Origin: Hyphococcus sp.
GTDB lineage: Bacteria; Pseudomonadota; Alphaproteobacteria; Caulobacterales; Parvularculaceae
DNA: 64,000 nucleotides
Assembly: GCA_028284345.1 (NCBI GenBank)
Contig: JANQRY010000008.1
Span: forward strand, 248,001 to 312,000
Reading direction: 5' to 3'
Position numbers and translations under genes: made by a program. Below the pieces are notes generated by a model. It saw nothing but the letters and a program-made list of their open reading frames with translations, was not told the DNA's origin and made no database searches. Positions 9,448-17,786 of this stretch are shown here, one piece after another (position 1 is the stretch's first letter; each line of letters opens with the position of its first letter).

Positions 9448-10446
9448 CTAGACCTTGATCTGGACCATTTTCTTCATGACCATGACGCCGGTCAGCATCC
9501 ATATCCCGGCGCCGATCAGGATGAAGTTACCGGTTTTCGTCGCAAAGAGCGGCGTCAGATAATCGGGCGAGGCGAGCTTCACCGCGCCCATGACGAGAAA
9601 CGGCAGCGCGCCGATGATCATGGCCGAGGCTTTCGCTTCCGCCGACAGGGCCTTGATCTTGCCTTCCATCAGCTTGCGTGAGCGCAACACGTTGGCGAGG
9701 TTGCCGAGGGCCTCGGCGAGGTTGCCGCCTGTTTTCTGCTGGATCATGAGAACGATGCCGAAGAAGTTCACTTCCTGCAGCGGCATCCGTTCATACATGC
9801 GCGCCAGCGACTGCTCCATGGTCATGCCGATGCGGATGCCTTCGGTAAGCTGGTGAAATTCATCGCAAACGGGTTTCGGCGACTCGCGGGCGATGATTTT
9901 CAGACACTCATTGACCGGCAAGCCGGATTTGACGCCGCGCACGATCACGTCGATGGCGTTGGAAAACTCATTGAGGAATTTCTTTTTGCGGCGCTTGATC
10001 AAAAAGTTGACGATCCAGCGCGGAAACCCAAGGCCGCCGACGACGAAAAGGAGCCCGGTGATCCAAAGCTGCTGCCCGGAAATCAGACCGACAAAGCCGA
10101 ACGTTACCGCAGCGATCAGGGACCCGATGTAAAAATGCTTCGGCTTTGCGGTCAGGCCGGCCTGCTCCAGCTGCTGTGAGAGCGATACGCGTTTTTTCTT
10201 CTTCAGATTTTTCGTCTGGTTGTCGAGATGTTCGAGCGTTTCGGTCAGCTTCTTGCGGCGTTCTTTGTTTTGCGCTTCCGCTTGCGCTGCATTCGCCCCG
10301 GTCGCACGCGCAAGACCGCGCCCGACATTGAGCGACTCAACCCGCTTCTTGCTCTTGTCTTTTTCCGTCGGCGACAGGAGCACGAAGGCAAGCGCACCGA
10401 AGCAGACAAGGCCGAGGCCGGCGATGATGAGAAGTTGCTGCTCCAT
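9448..10446 (-). CDS. tadB: Tad pilus platform protein TadB
   Basis: A 332-residue inner-membrane protein with a type II secretion F domain. An N-terminal membrane segment is followed by a very basic region (KDKSKKRVES, QTKNLKKKKRVSL), two membrane segments, the cytoplasmic domain containing NAIDVIVRGVKSGLPVNECL and MIQQKTGGNLAEALGNLANVLRSRK, and C-terminal membrane helices. It is the heterodimer partner of TadC. It begins 5 nt after the tadA stop, so it sits in the same transcript. Confidence 0.93.
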   Translation of the reverse strand: MEQQLLIIAGLGLVCFGALAFVLLSPTEKDKSKKRVESLNVGRGLARATGANAAQAEAQNKERRKKLTETLEHLDNQTKNLKKKKRVSLSQQLEQAGLTAKPKHFYIGSLIAAVTFGFVGLISGQQLWITGLLFVVGGLGFPRWIVNFLIKRRKKKFLNEFSNAIDVIVRGVKSGLPVNECLKIIARESPKPVCDEFHQLTEGIRIGMTMEQSLARMYERMPLQEVNFFGIVLMIQQKTGGNLAEALGNLANVLRSRKLMEGKIKALSAEAKASAMIIGALPFLVMGAVKLASPDYLTPLFATKTGNFILIGAGIWMLTGVMVMKKMVQIKV

Positions 10447-10451
10447 ATTTC

Positions 10452-11966
10452 CTAGTCCGCAGCGGCGTCCAGCGCCGTCGCCAACGCCGCGTCCTGGCCA
10501 TAGTAGCGCGCGCGGTCCCAGAAGGCGGGACGGGCGATGCCGGTCGATTTATGACGGCCGACAATGCCGCCATTCTCGTCCTCGCCGTCCATGTCGTAGA
10601 CGAAGAGATCCTGCGTGATGATGGTGTCGCCCTCAGTGCCGAGCACCTCGGTCACATGGGTGATGCGGCGCGAGCCGTCGCGCAGGCGCGCGGCCTGAAT
10701 GATGACGTCGATCGAGCCGACGATCATTTCACGGATTGTCCGCGAGGGCAGGTTGTAGCCGCCCATGGTGATCATCGATTCAACCCGTTGCAGGGCTTCG
10801 CGCGGAGAGTTGGCGTGCAGCGTGCCCATGGAGCCGTCATGGCCGGTGTTCATGGCCTGAAGCAGGTCAAACGCTTCCGGCCCCCGCACCTCGCCGACGA
10901 TAATCCGTTCAGGACGCATCCGCAGACAGTTCTTGACGAGATCGCGCATCGTCACCTCGCCCTGTCCCTCAAGATTGGGCGGGCGCGTTTCGAGACGGAC
11001 AACATGCGGCTGTTGCAGTTGCAGTTCGGCCGCGTCTTCGCAGGTGATGACGCGCTCATCATGCTCGATGAAGCCGGTCATACAGTTGAGCAGCGTCGTT
11101 TTACCGGAACCCGTACCGCCGGAGATCAGCGTGTTGATGCGGCAAGCGCCGATGATTTCGAGCACCTTCGCGCCCTCCGGCGAGATCGAGCCGAAATTCT
11201 GCAAGTCCGCCATCGTAAGCTTGTCTTTCTTAAACTTACGAATGGTGAGCGCGGCGCCGTCAATGGCGAGCGGCGGGGCGATGACGTTGACGCGAGAACC
11301 GTCGGGCAGGCGCGCGTCGCAGATGGGGCTGGCTTCGTCGACGCGGCGGCCGACCTGGGAGACGATCCGCTGACAGATGTTCATCAGCTGCGCATTGTCG
11401 CGGAAGCGCACATTGGTGAGCTGGATCTTGCCGCCGACCTCAATAAAGACCCGGCTCGAGCCGTTGACCATGATGTCGGCGATGTCGTCGCGCGCCAGCA
11501 GCGGTTCGAGCGGACCATAGCCGAGGACGTCGTTACAGATGTCCTGAAGCAGCGCTTCCTGCTCGGCGATCGACATCTGAACGTTTTTGATCGAGATGAT
11601 TTCGTTGACGATGTCGCGAATTTCTTCCGCCGCCGACTCCGTGTCGAGCTGCGCCAGTTGCGACAGGTCGATCGTGTCGATCAGGGCGTTGAAGATGGTC
11701 GTCTTGGTCTGGAAATACTCGTCCGAACGGCCGCCGATTTCCACCGGCTGCGGCGCGGGCCCGTCAGAGGAAGACGGCGAGGCGACGCGTGGCGGCGCGG
11801 GCGCCGGCGCTTTTGACTTTTGCTTGGGCGCCGGTTTCGGCTCAGGTTTTTTCGGCGCCTTGGCTTCTTTTTTGGGCGCGGGCTTCGGCGCAGCGACCGG
11901 TTTCTTCGGTGGCGCTGCGGCCGGCGACGCCTGCGCATCGACGGGGGCGGTTCTGCGTCCGAACAT
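10452..11966 (-). CDS. tadA: Tad pilus assembly ATPase TadA/CpaF
   Basis: A 504-residue secretion ATPase powering pilin assembly on the cytoplasmic face of the inner membrane. Residues ~11-70 are an Ala/Lys/Pro-rich low-complexity tail. The CpaF core follows: Walker [10 protein letters not shown] (283-291), the Asp box [12 protein letters not shown], Walker B with [12 protein letters not shown], and the His box [12 protein letters not shown]. Length is normal for CpaF with an N-terminal extension. It begins 9 nt after cpaE. Expected partners are TadB, TadC and CpaE/TadZ, all adjacent. Confidence 0.96.
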   Translation of the reverse strand: MFGRRTAPVDAQASPAAAPPKKPVAAPKPAPKKEAKAPKKPEPKPAPKQKSKAPAPAPPRVASPSSSDGPAPQPVEIGGRSDEYFQTKTTIFNALIDTIDLSQLAQLDTESAAEEIRDIVNEIISIKNVQMSIAEQEALLQDICNDVLGYGPLEPLLARDDIADIMVNGSSRVFIEVGGKIQLTNVRFRDNAQLMNICQRIVSQVGRRVDEASPICDARLPDGSRVNVIAPPLAIDGAALTIRKFKKDKLTMADLQNFGSISPEGAKVLEIIGACRINTLISGGTGSGKTTLLNCMTGFIEHDERVITCEDAAELQLQQPHVVRLETRPPNLEGQGEVTMRDLVKNCLRMRPERIIVGEVRGPEAFDLLQAMNTGHDGSMGTLHANSPREALQRVESMITMGGYNLPSRTIREMIVGSIDVIIQAARLRDGSRRITHVTEVLGTEGDTIITQDLFVYDMDGEDENGGIVGRHKSTGIARPAFWDRARYYGQDAALATALDAAAD

Positions 11967-11975
11967 AAGCGCCGC

Positions 11976-13715
11976 CTACCGTTTCTTTTTGAACAGCCCG
12001 GAGAGGCTGAATTTGGGTCGCGCGATGTTGGCGTCGTTGCGTCCGATCAACTGCGCGGCGAGATCGCGGAAACCGATCGCCGCTTTCGATTTCGGGCTGA
12101 TTTCGACAATCGGCGCCGCATTGGTTGCAGCCGCGCCGAAAATTTGCGGCTCCCAGGCGAAAACCTGCGTCGGCTCAAGACCCACATGTTCGGCAAACTG
12201 TTCCGGACGGACCGCCGAAAGCTTTGAATCGAACTGGTTGATGATCAGCGTCGGCGGCGCGTCGTTCGGCCGTGCGGCGCTCAGAATATCGACAAGCTGT
12301 TTGGTGTTCCGGAACGCCGCAAGATCCGGCGTCGCGGTGATGACGATTTCATCCGCCGTCGTCAAAAGACGCTTCGACCAGCTGCACCATATATGCGGAA
12401 CGTCGACCACGACGGTCGGCGCAGACCCGCGCACGACGTCAATCACGGTTTCATAGGCCTGATCGTCAACCTCATAGTCGCGATCGAGAACGCTCGGCGC
12501 CGTGAAGAGGCTCAAATGCTCCGTATGCTTTTGCAGCAAGCGGTCCAGGAGAACGTCGTCGAGGCGTTCCGGCGAACTCAACGCCTCATAAAGACCGGCG
12601 GACGCTTCCTGATCAAAGTCGAGCGACGCCGTGCCGAAGGGAAGGTCGAGGTCGAGCAGCACCGTATCGGACTGATAATCTTCCGCCGCGCACCAGGCGA
12701 CATTATGCGCCAGCGTCGACGAGCCGACGCCGCCGCGGGCGCCGACAAAGGCGAGCGTGCGGCCGATCGGCGGCGCCGCCGGATCGACGTAAAGATCGGC
12801 GATCGCCTTGATGATCTGCAAGGGCGATTGCGGTCGCACGATATACTCGCTGACGCCCTGACGGATCAGCTCGCGGTAAAGAATGATGTCGTTGACCTGG
12901 CCGATGATCACGACCTTGGTCGACGGGTCGCACACCTCGGCGAGTTCGCCAAGCTGGGCGAAGATCTCCGAACCGCTAGCGAGCGTTTCAAGAATGATGA
13001 GGTTCGGCGTGGCGACCGTCTGGAACTGATCGATCGCCTTGGCGAGCCCGCCCATATGCATGGTGAGATGCGCTTTCGAAATACGCCGGTCGACCGACGC
13101 TTTCTCGATCAGCGCCGTCGTCGCCGGCGTTTCGCAAAACGCGTGAATGGAAATCCGCGGAACGGGGCGGTGATCGACTTCCGTGTCGCCGAGATCAGTG
13201 ATCTCGCCGCCGAGATCGGCGGGATCCATGACGCCGCCGCTCGCGGCGACCAGCGCGCCGCCGGCATCCCCAGCAGGCTCCGTCGTCGCGGTCAGCGGTT
13301 CTTCGACCTCTTCGTCGACTTCCGGCGCGACCTCTTCGGCGGCGGTTTCCGTTTCGAAATCGCCCAGGTCGAAATTGTCGGCGTCGTCGTCGAGCGCCGC
13401 CAGTTCCTCGTCGGTGAAATCATCGCCGGATAACTCGTCGTCGGAGAAAGACGCATCAATGTCGTCTTCAAATTCTCCGTCGGCGTCGAGAAAATCCTCT
13501 TCGTCGAAATCTTCCTCGCCGAGAGCGGCGAGTTCTTCATCGGTGAGTTCTTCGTCGAGCCAGGCGTCGTCTTCTTCAAGCGCGCCCTCGACAGGCGTCA
13601 GTTCCTGCGCGCCCTCGCCGACCGGTCCCCCGTCCGCCCCAAGGCTCGCCGCTCCTTCCGCGACGCCTTCTTCATCATCATCATGATGAAGCGTCTTTTC
13701 CGCAGCGTTTTTCAT
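11976..13715 (-). CDS. cpaE: CpaE/TadZ pilus localisation ATPase with acidic N-terminal extension
   Basis: A 579-residue MinD/ParA-like protein that places the Tad apparatus at the pole. The C-terminal part from about residue 185 has a response-regulator-like domain and then a P-loop domain with the deviant Walker A GARGGVGSSTLAHN, which has no second lysine, as in other CpaE/TadZ proteins. Residues ~11-145 are an extreme acidic low-complexity tract with two copies of TDEELAAL (58-65, 101-108), much longer than I expect for CpaE. A His-Asp-rich patch (HHDDDEE) begins it. The extension is in frame with no internal stop and shares the alphaproteobacterial GC-rich codon use, so it is not an artefact of a wrong start. 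Confidence 0.92.
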   Translation of the reverse strand: MKNAAEKTLHHDDDEEGVAEGAASLGADGGPVGEGAQELTPVEGALEEDDAWLDEELTDEELAALGEEDFDEEDFLDADGEFEDDIDASFSDDELSGDDFTDEELAALDDDADNFDLGDFETETAAEEVAPEVDEEVEEPLTATTEPAGDAGGALVAASGGVMDPADLGGEITDLGDTEVDHRPVPRISIHAFCETPATTALIEKASVDRRISKAHLTMHMGGLAKAIDQFQTVATPNLIILETLASGSEIFAQLGELAEVCDPSTKVVIIGQVNDIILYRELIRQGVSEYIVRPQSPLQIIKAIADLYVDPAAPPIGRTLAFVGARGGVGSSTLAHNVAWCAAEDYQSDTVLLDLDLPFGTASLDFDQEASAGLYEALSSPERLDDVLLDRLLQKHTEHLSLFTAPSVLDRDYEVDDQAYETVIDVVRGSAPTVVVDVPHIWCSWSKRLLTTADEIVITATPDLAAFRNTKQLVDILSAARPNDAPPTLIINQFDSKLSAVRPEQFAEHVGLEPTQVFAWEPQIFGAAATNAAPIVEISPKSKAAIGFRDLAAQLIGRNDANIARPKFSLSGLFKKKR

Positions 13716-13754
13716 TCTCGTCTCCTCGCCCCCTACTTCGGCGCAGTTTCGTTT

Positions 13755-14426
13755 TTAGTCAGCAACTTGAGCTTCGATGTCTTCCGCGTCTGACGACGTA
13801 ATATCGCCGGAACGATACGCTTCGATAGCGCGCGCGGTCGCCATCGCATCGCGCGGCGACACGGCCGCCGGCGCAATCAGATCGTGCGGATCGGACAGCA
13901 TCGCCGCGATGTTGTTTTGCGTCGCGCAGCCGAAATTCGGCGAACGCAGGTTTCGGTAATCCCGCTCGGCGACGCCGCTGAAAATGCCGCACTCGCTGGC
14001 GGTCGCCACGTAGCGCGTATACGACACGATAAGCTGGTCGCCGGCGTCGCCGCCGGTGCGATAGGTTGCGCCGGACAGCGCCTCCCACGAAACGCCGGCG
14101 TCGTTGAGCGCCTGGCGAATGTCGGCGGCGGCTTCATGTCCGTCGGCGTCGGCGTATCCGGACGGCGCCGTAATCGTCAAAGGCCCGTGGCCATTGACCA
14201 GATAAGCGTTGGCGAACGCCTTGAGGCGCGCCTTGTCGCGGTTGGAAAGATCCGTCGTCGTTGCGTCAGCGTCGATGGTCAGCGTCACGACCTGACTGTC
14301 GACGGAGATCGGATGGGATTCTTCAACCGACATCGTATGTTCAGGACCATTGAAGCCAGCCGCGCAACCGGCGACGCCAAGCGCCAGTACAGAGACGACC
14401 GCCATATGTGAAAAGCGTTTGCTCAT
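13755..14426 (-). CDS. cpaD: Tad pilus lipoprotein CpaD
   Basis: A 223-residue protein with a lipoprotein signal (MSKRFSHMAVVSVLALGVAGC), so likely outer-membrane-attached and supporting the CpaC secretin. The mature part has the CpaD pattern: an early Asp-Lys-rich segment with DLSNRDKARLKAFANAYL and a C-terminal FGCATQNNIAAMLSDPHDLI segment, followed by a conserved R-A-x-E-A-Y-R-S-G near the end. The ATG at 14426 has agagga 8 nt upstream; a TTG at 14444 is a weaker alternative. It begins 14 nt after cpaC. Confidence 0.92.
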   Translation of the reverse strand: MSKRFSHMAVVSVLALGVAGCAAGFNGPEHTMSVEESHPISVDSQVVTLTIDADATTTDLSNRDKARLKAFANAYLVNGHGPLTITAPSGYADADGHEAAADIRQALNDAGVSWEALSGATYRTGGDAGDQLIVSYTRYVATASECGIFSGVAERDYRNLRSPNFGCATQNNIAAMLSDPHDLIAPAAVSPRDAMATARAIEAYRSGDITSSDAEDIEAQVAD

Positions 14427-14440
14427 TTTATCCGATCCTC

Positions 14441-15973
14441 TCAATCAAGAATGAAACCCATGGGGCCCTGGAGCGACGCCTCGCGGACGCCGGCGCCAGC
14501 CAGGCCATAGCGCGCCATCATTCGGCCCATCAGCAGGCTCTCGACTTCGCTGGCCGGGGCGAACCCCTTGTTGGGCGTAACCAGTTTTGAATCATGCGTC
14601 GCTTCGACGAGATACGGCGTTACGATGATGACGAGTTCCGTCTCGCTGTTTTGATATTCGCGGCTGCGGAACAGAGCGCCGAGGACCGGCACGTCTTTCA
14701 TGGCCGGAACGCCCTCGATGGTCTGGCGCATGTCTTCCTGCAGCATGCCCGCCATGACGAGGCTGCCGCCGCTCGGCAGCTCCACGGTCGTATTGGCGCG
14801 GCGCACCGTCAGGCCGGGAATGGTCAGACCAGCCGTGGAGACGAAGTTGCCGTCCCCGTCGACGGTTGTAACGCCGGGTACGAAGAACGCGTTGTCGGTG
14901 GTGACTTCGCTGACTTCCGTCTGTACTTCGAGGTTGATGCGGCCCTTGCTGAGGACAACCGGCGAGAAGCCGAGACCGACGCCGAATTCCTTGAACTCGA
15001 TCGAGATAACGCCGTCATCCTGACCGACCGGCACCGGGAACTCGCCGCCGGCGAGAAACTTGGCGGACTCGCCCGACAGCGCCGTCAGGTTCGGCTCCGC
15101 AAGCACGCGGATCATGCCGTTGGTTTCCAGCGCCTGGATGCGCGCGTCGATCGTGTCAAAGGGACCGAAGCCGCGGAAATTGTAGTTGCCGTCCAGGCCG
15201 CCGGTTGCGGTGACGGTATTCTGTATGGTCGACTGAAGGTTCGTTTCGGGGAACGAGACGACCGGCGTTGTCGGCGTGATCGGGATCCCCTGAAAGAAAT
15301 CAACGGTCGTGCTTGAAATCGCTTCCGCGTTGATCGTCACGCCGATCTGGCGCATGAGCTGGCGCTGCATTTCGACGATGCGCACTTTCAGCATCACCTG
15401 ATCGGGCTCGCGCACGGAGATGAGGTTCACGACTTTCTCGGGGTCTTCAACGAACCGCGCCGCCAGCAGGGAAGCATTGGCGACTTCCGATGCGTTCTGC
15501 GCGGAGCCGCGCAGCACCACGGTGTCGCTGATCGCTTCGGCTGAAATGCGCGAATCCGGCATTAGCCGACCCAAGAGATCCGACAGCGCGTCCATATCGC
15601 GTTCAACGACGATTTCGAGATTGAGAATCTGGCGGCCGCGCGAGTCAAAGAAATATGCGTTCGTCTGACCGGTTTCGAGACCGAGCAGATAGACGCGCTT
15701 GGGCGAACGGATGACCGCATCGACAACGCCGGGCTGTGAAACGAGCACATCGGCGGCCGGAAAGGGCAGATCCACGATCGCCGCCTTGTCGAGCGGCAAA
15801 ATGATCGACTTTGAGACAGCGCTCTCGCCGCCCGTATCGATACGCACTTCCTTGTTGCCGCGCTGCGCCGCCGCGGGCTCCATGGCGCCGGCCAGCGTCA
15901 ACGCCAGCGCCGCGGCAAAAGCGGTCAGCGCGTGCGCGGCTTTTTTCGTAACTTGATTGGCTGCGATTTTCAT
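14441..15973 (-). CDS. cpaC: Tad pilus outer-membrane secretin CpaC
   Basis: About 510 residues. A signal peptide (MKIAANQV... ending at AAAQ) is followed by a pilus/flagellum N-domain with ILPLDKAAIVDLPFPAADVLVS, a BON-like region, and the secretin domain from about residue 220 containing GSLVMAGMLQEDMRQ and VPVLGALFRSREYQNSETELVIIVTPYLV, the classical secretin C-terminus. It forms the outer-membrane channel for the pilus. A start at 16003 overlaps the cpaB stop as ATGA, but the ATG at 15973 has a ggggt ribosome-binding site and a proper signal peptide. Confidence 0.95.
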   Translation of the reverse strand: MKIAANQVTKKAAHALTAFAAALALTLAGAMEPAAAQRGNKEVRIDTGGESAVSKSIILPLDKAAIVDLPFPAADVLVSQPGVVDAVIRSPKRVYLLGLETGQTNAYFFDSRGRQILNLEIVVERDMDALSDLLGRLMPDSRISAEAISDTVVLRGSAQNASEVANASLLAARFVEDPEKVVNLISVREPDQVMLKVRIVEMQRQLMRQIGVTINAEAISSTTVDFFQGIPITPTTPVVSFPETNLQSTIQNTVTATGGLDGNYNFRGFGPFDTIDARIQALETNGMIRVLAEPNLTALSGESAKFLAGGEFPVPVGQDDGVISIEFKEFGVGLGFSPVVLSKGRINLEVQTEVSEVTTDNAFFVPGVTTVDGDGNFVSTAGLTIPGLTVRRANTTVELPSGGSLVMAGMLQEDMRQTIEGVPAMKDVPVLGALFRSREYQNSETELVIIVTPYLVEATHDSKLVTPNKGFAPASEVESLLMGRMMARYGLAGAGVREASLQGPMGFILD

Positions 15974-15999
15974 CTCGAACCCCTGACTGCCGATAGCTC

Positions 16000-16728
16000 T
16001 CATGACCGCCCGTAGCGGATGATGTTGACGTTGGTCCGTTGCCGGCCCTTGTTGACGTCGCCTTCCGGTTTGAAGATCGAACGCAGGACGACGCTGAACG
16101 CGCCGGCCGACCGCTTGGACATGAACAATTCTGCGTCCTGCGGCGCCAGTTCGAGGGTCATGTTCGATCCCTCGATATGCGGCGTTTCAGAATTCTCCGA
16201 GTAGAAAGAATTCACCGCGAGGACGCGGACGTCTTCGAAAACCATTCGGGTCGATCCGCCATTGGTGTGCAGGAGATCAACGCGATCGCCCGGCAGGATG
16301 AAGCCGCCGGAGGCCGTTTCTGGCGAAACACGCAGCGTCACCGCGCGCATGCCCGGCGCCAGGATGGCGGCCATCAGGCCGGAATTGCCGGCGCGCACCA
16401 CTTTCGCATTGACGATGGGCTCGCCGGCGACAATCAGGGACCGCGCGACGGCGCTTTCCAGATTTTCACGCGCATCCGGCGTCGCATCGGTGAGAAACGT
16501 CGGTTGAATTCCTTTTTTCGGCCAGGCGAGCCAGCTCGTATCCTCGATCGCCAGCTTCTCTCCGCGCTGAATATCGCGGGTGGCGATCAGCACGCGCACC
16601 GATTCTTCTTTGACCTGTTGCACGACCTGCACAGGCGCTTCATCGGGACGATTACTCATCATCAGGAAGAATGCCCCGACGCCGGCCACCAGCGCTACGC
16701 CGAGAATAGCAATTCGTGAAACGTTCAT
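16000..16728 (-). CDS. cpaB: Tad pilus assembly protein CpaB (SAF domain)
   Basis: A 242-residue periplasmic protein anchored by an N-terminal membrane segment (IAILGVALVAGVGAFFLM). It carries an SAF/antifreeze-like domain (VLIATRDIQRGEKLAIEDTSW, then SLIVAGEPIVNAKVV) and the RcpC/CpaB C-terminal domain (GMRAVTLRVSPETASGGFILPGDRVDLL). It works with CpaC in the periplasmic part of the pilus machine, where the SAF domain may touch peptidoglycan. It sits directly upstream of cpaC, about 90 nt after cpaA. Confidence 0.94.
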   Translation of the reverse strand: MNVSRIAILGVALVAGVGAFFLMMSNRPDEAPVQVVQQVKEESVRVLIATRDIQRGEKLAIEDTSWLAWPKKGIQPTFLTDATPDARENLESAVARSLIVAGEPIVNAKVVRAGNSGLMAAILAPGMRAVTLRVSPETASGGFILPGDRVDLLHTNGGSTRMVFEDVRVLAVNSFYSENSETPHIEGSNMTLELAPQDAELFMSKRSAGAFSVVLRSIFKPEGDVNKGRQRTNVNIIRYGRS

Positions 16729-16820
16729 TTTGGCCCTGCCTTACTTTACTTTTCGCGAAGCCGCTCGATTCCAACGTGCATGCTCCGCGAAACTCCTCAA
16801 AACTACGTTAACTGATCTTG

Positions 16821-17327
16821 TTAACCGCCGAACACCAATTGAAAGAACGGCGTTTGTGAAAAACTAAGAAGTCCGCCGGCGCCGAGCGCCACCGCATAGG
16901 GCAGGTCCTTGGTCCGCCCGTGCAATTCGATTAACCAGGGCGCGCGCGCGTAAATCGGCAAAACAGGCAGCGTGCGAAACGCGCCCATGACCATGGCCAG
17001 CACCAGCCCGGCGATCGCCGTATAAAGGAGGAAGGCGCCAAGCGCGCCGACGCCGATCCACGGCGTGATTGCGGCGAGCAGTTTGGCGTCGCCGCCGCCG
17101 ACAATGCGGCCCGCGAACAGCGCGAAACCCACAGCCAGCGCGCCCGCGCCAATCAGCAATCCCTCCAGAATGACATGCGGCGCGGCGCCGACCGCCATGC
17201 CGGCCACCGGGAACGCGCAGACCAGAATAATCGAGATCCAGTTGGGAATCTTGAATTCGTAAATGTCGTTGGCCGCGGCGACCAACAAGGCCGCGGGAAA
17301 CACGGAAATTGTCAAATAGGCGAACAC
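16821..17327 (-). CDS. cpaA: Prepilin peptidase CpaA/TadV
   Basis: A 168-residue membrane aspartyl protease that removes the leader of Flp prepilin. The two catalytic aspartates are visible in NDIYEFKIPNW near the N-terminus and in GGGDAKLLAAI, as in A24-family prepilin peptidases; the N-methylase domain of PilD is absent, as is usual for TadV. About five membrane segments. It is the first gene after the pilin and its terminator, so its transcription may be read-through from the pilin promoter or from a separate promoter at 17330-17390. Confidence 0.93.
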   Translation of the reverse strand: MFAYLTISVFPAALLVAAANDIYEFKIPNWISIILVCAFPVAGMAVGAAPHVILEGLLIGAGALAVGFALFAGRIVGGGDAKLLAAITPWIGVGALGAFLLYTAIAGLVLAMVMGAFRTLPVLPIYARAPWLIELHGRTKDLPYAVALGAGGLLSFSQTPFFQLVFGG

Positions 17328-17397
17328 GAAGCCAATCCTCCTGCCGGGCTTCCGGCAACGCTATCGGCCGCGCCTTAATTGTCCGTTAGACATAAAC

Positions 17398-17428
17398 AAA
17401 AAAAGGAGGCCATTTGGCCTCCTTTTTT
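17398..17428 (-). terminator. Strong intrinsic terminator after the Flp pilin gene
   Basis: The sequence ggaggcc-attt-ggcctcc forms a perfect 7-bp stem (17405-17411 with 17416-17422), flanked by seven A and six T. On the minus strand this reads as stem plus a run of T, 45 nt after the pilin stop. It probably makes the pilin message much more abundant than the assembly genes downstream. It is symmetric and could also act on the plus strand. Confidence 0.85.
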
Positions 17429-17473
17429 CCGTTATTGATGTTGCGGCTTTCGCCGCAAATCGCGCTTTGGCGA

Positions 17474-17635
17474 TTAAAGTTCGTCGCTGACGGCCGTGAA
17501 CGTGCCGGACAGCGTCGTACCGAGCGTACGCACCGCAGCAATGATCGCAACCGCGATCAGGGCGGCAATCAGGCCGTATTCGATCGCCGTGGCGCCGTCT
17601 TCGTCTGATTTGAAGCGCTGGATAAGAGCTTTCAT
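17474..17635 (-). CDS. flp: Flp/Fap-type major pilin (53 aa)
   Basis: The translation from the ATG at 17635 starts MKALIQRFKSDEDGATAIEY and ends at TVSDEL-like residues before TAA; it continues after the first segment with one hydrophobic helix, GLIAALIAVAIIAAV. This is the Flp prepilin pattern: a short basic leader, cleavage after Gly14, Glu at mature +5 and Tyr at +6. The substrate of CpaA next door, and the structural subunit of the Tad pilus. A ribosome-binding site gcaggag lies 8-9 nt upstream. Short enough to be missed by a 60-residue cutoff. Located between a strong terminator and a region with two palindromes. Confidence 0.95.
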   Translation of the reverse strand: MKALIQRFKSDEDGATAIEYGLIAALIAVAIIAAVRTLGTTLSGTFTAVSDEL

Positions 17636-17748
17636 TTGTCGACTCCTGCTTACTCTTCACTTGCACCGCTGAAAGAGGTTTCCCCTTCAGGTTGGCGTAT
17701 CCTGAAACAGGCGCGTAAAGAAAGAATGAAGGAAAAAGTCTTTTTTCT

Positions 17749-17786
17749 ATCTGTATACAGATTTTAAGGTAAATTTACGTTTACCT
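17749..17786. promoter_or_regulatory. Two adjacent palindromes upstream of the pilin gene
   Basis: Positions 17749-17762 read atctgtatacagat, a perfect 14-nt palindrome. Positions 17767-17786 hold aggtaaa and tttacct as inverted arms around a 6-nt spacer; the second arm overlaps the stop codon of the Crp-like gene. They lie 114-151 nt upstream of the flp start in an AT-rich stretch. Likely operator sites controlling pilin transcription; the regulator is unknown. Confidence 0.5.

Noticed and set aside
10551-11816. 421-residue plus-strand frame over tadA
   Set aside because: Asp/Arg/Val-rich antisense shadow; tadA has all its motifs on the other strand.
17361-17666. 101-residue minus-strand frame over the pilin gene
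   Set aside because: Out of phase with the Flp pilin, Arg-rich, and runs through the terminator.
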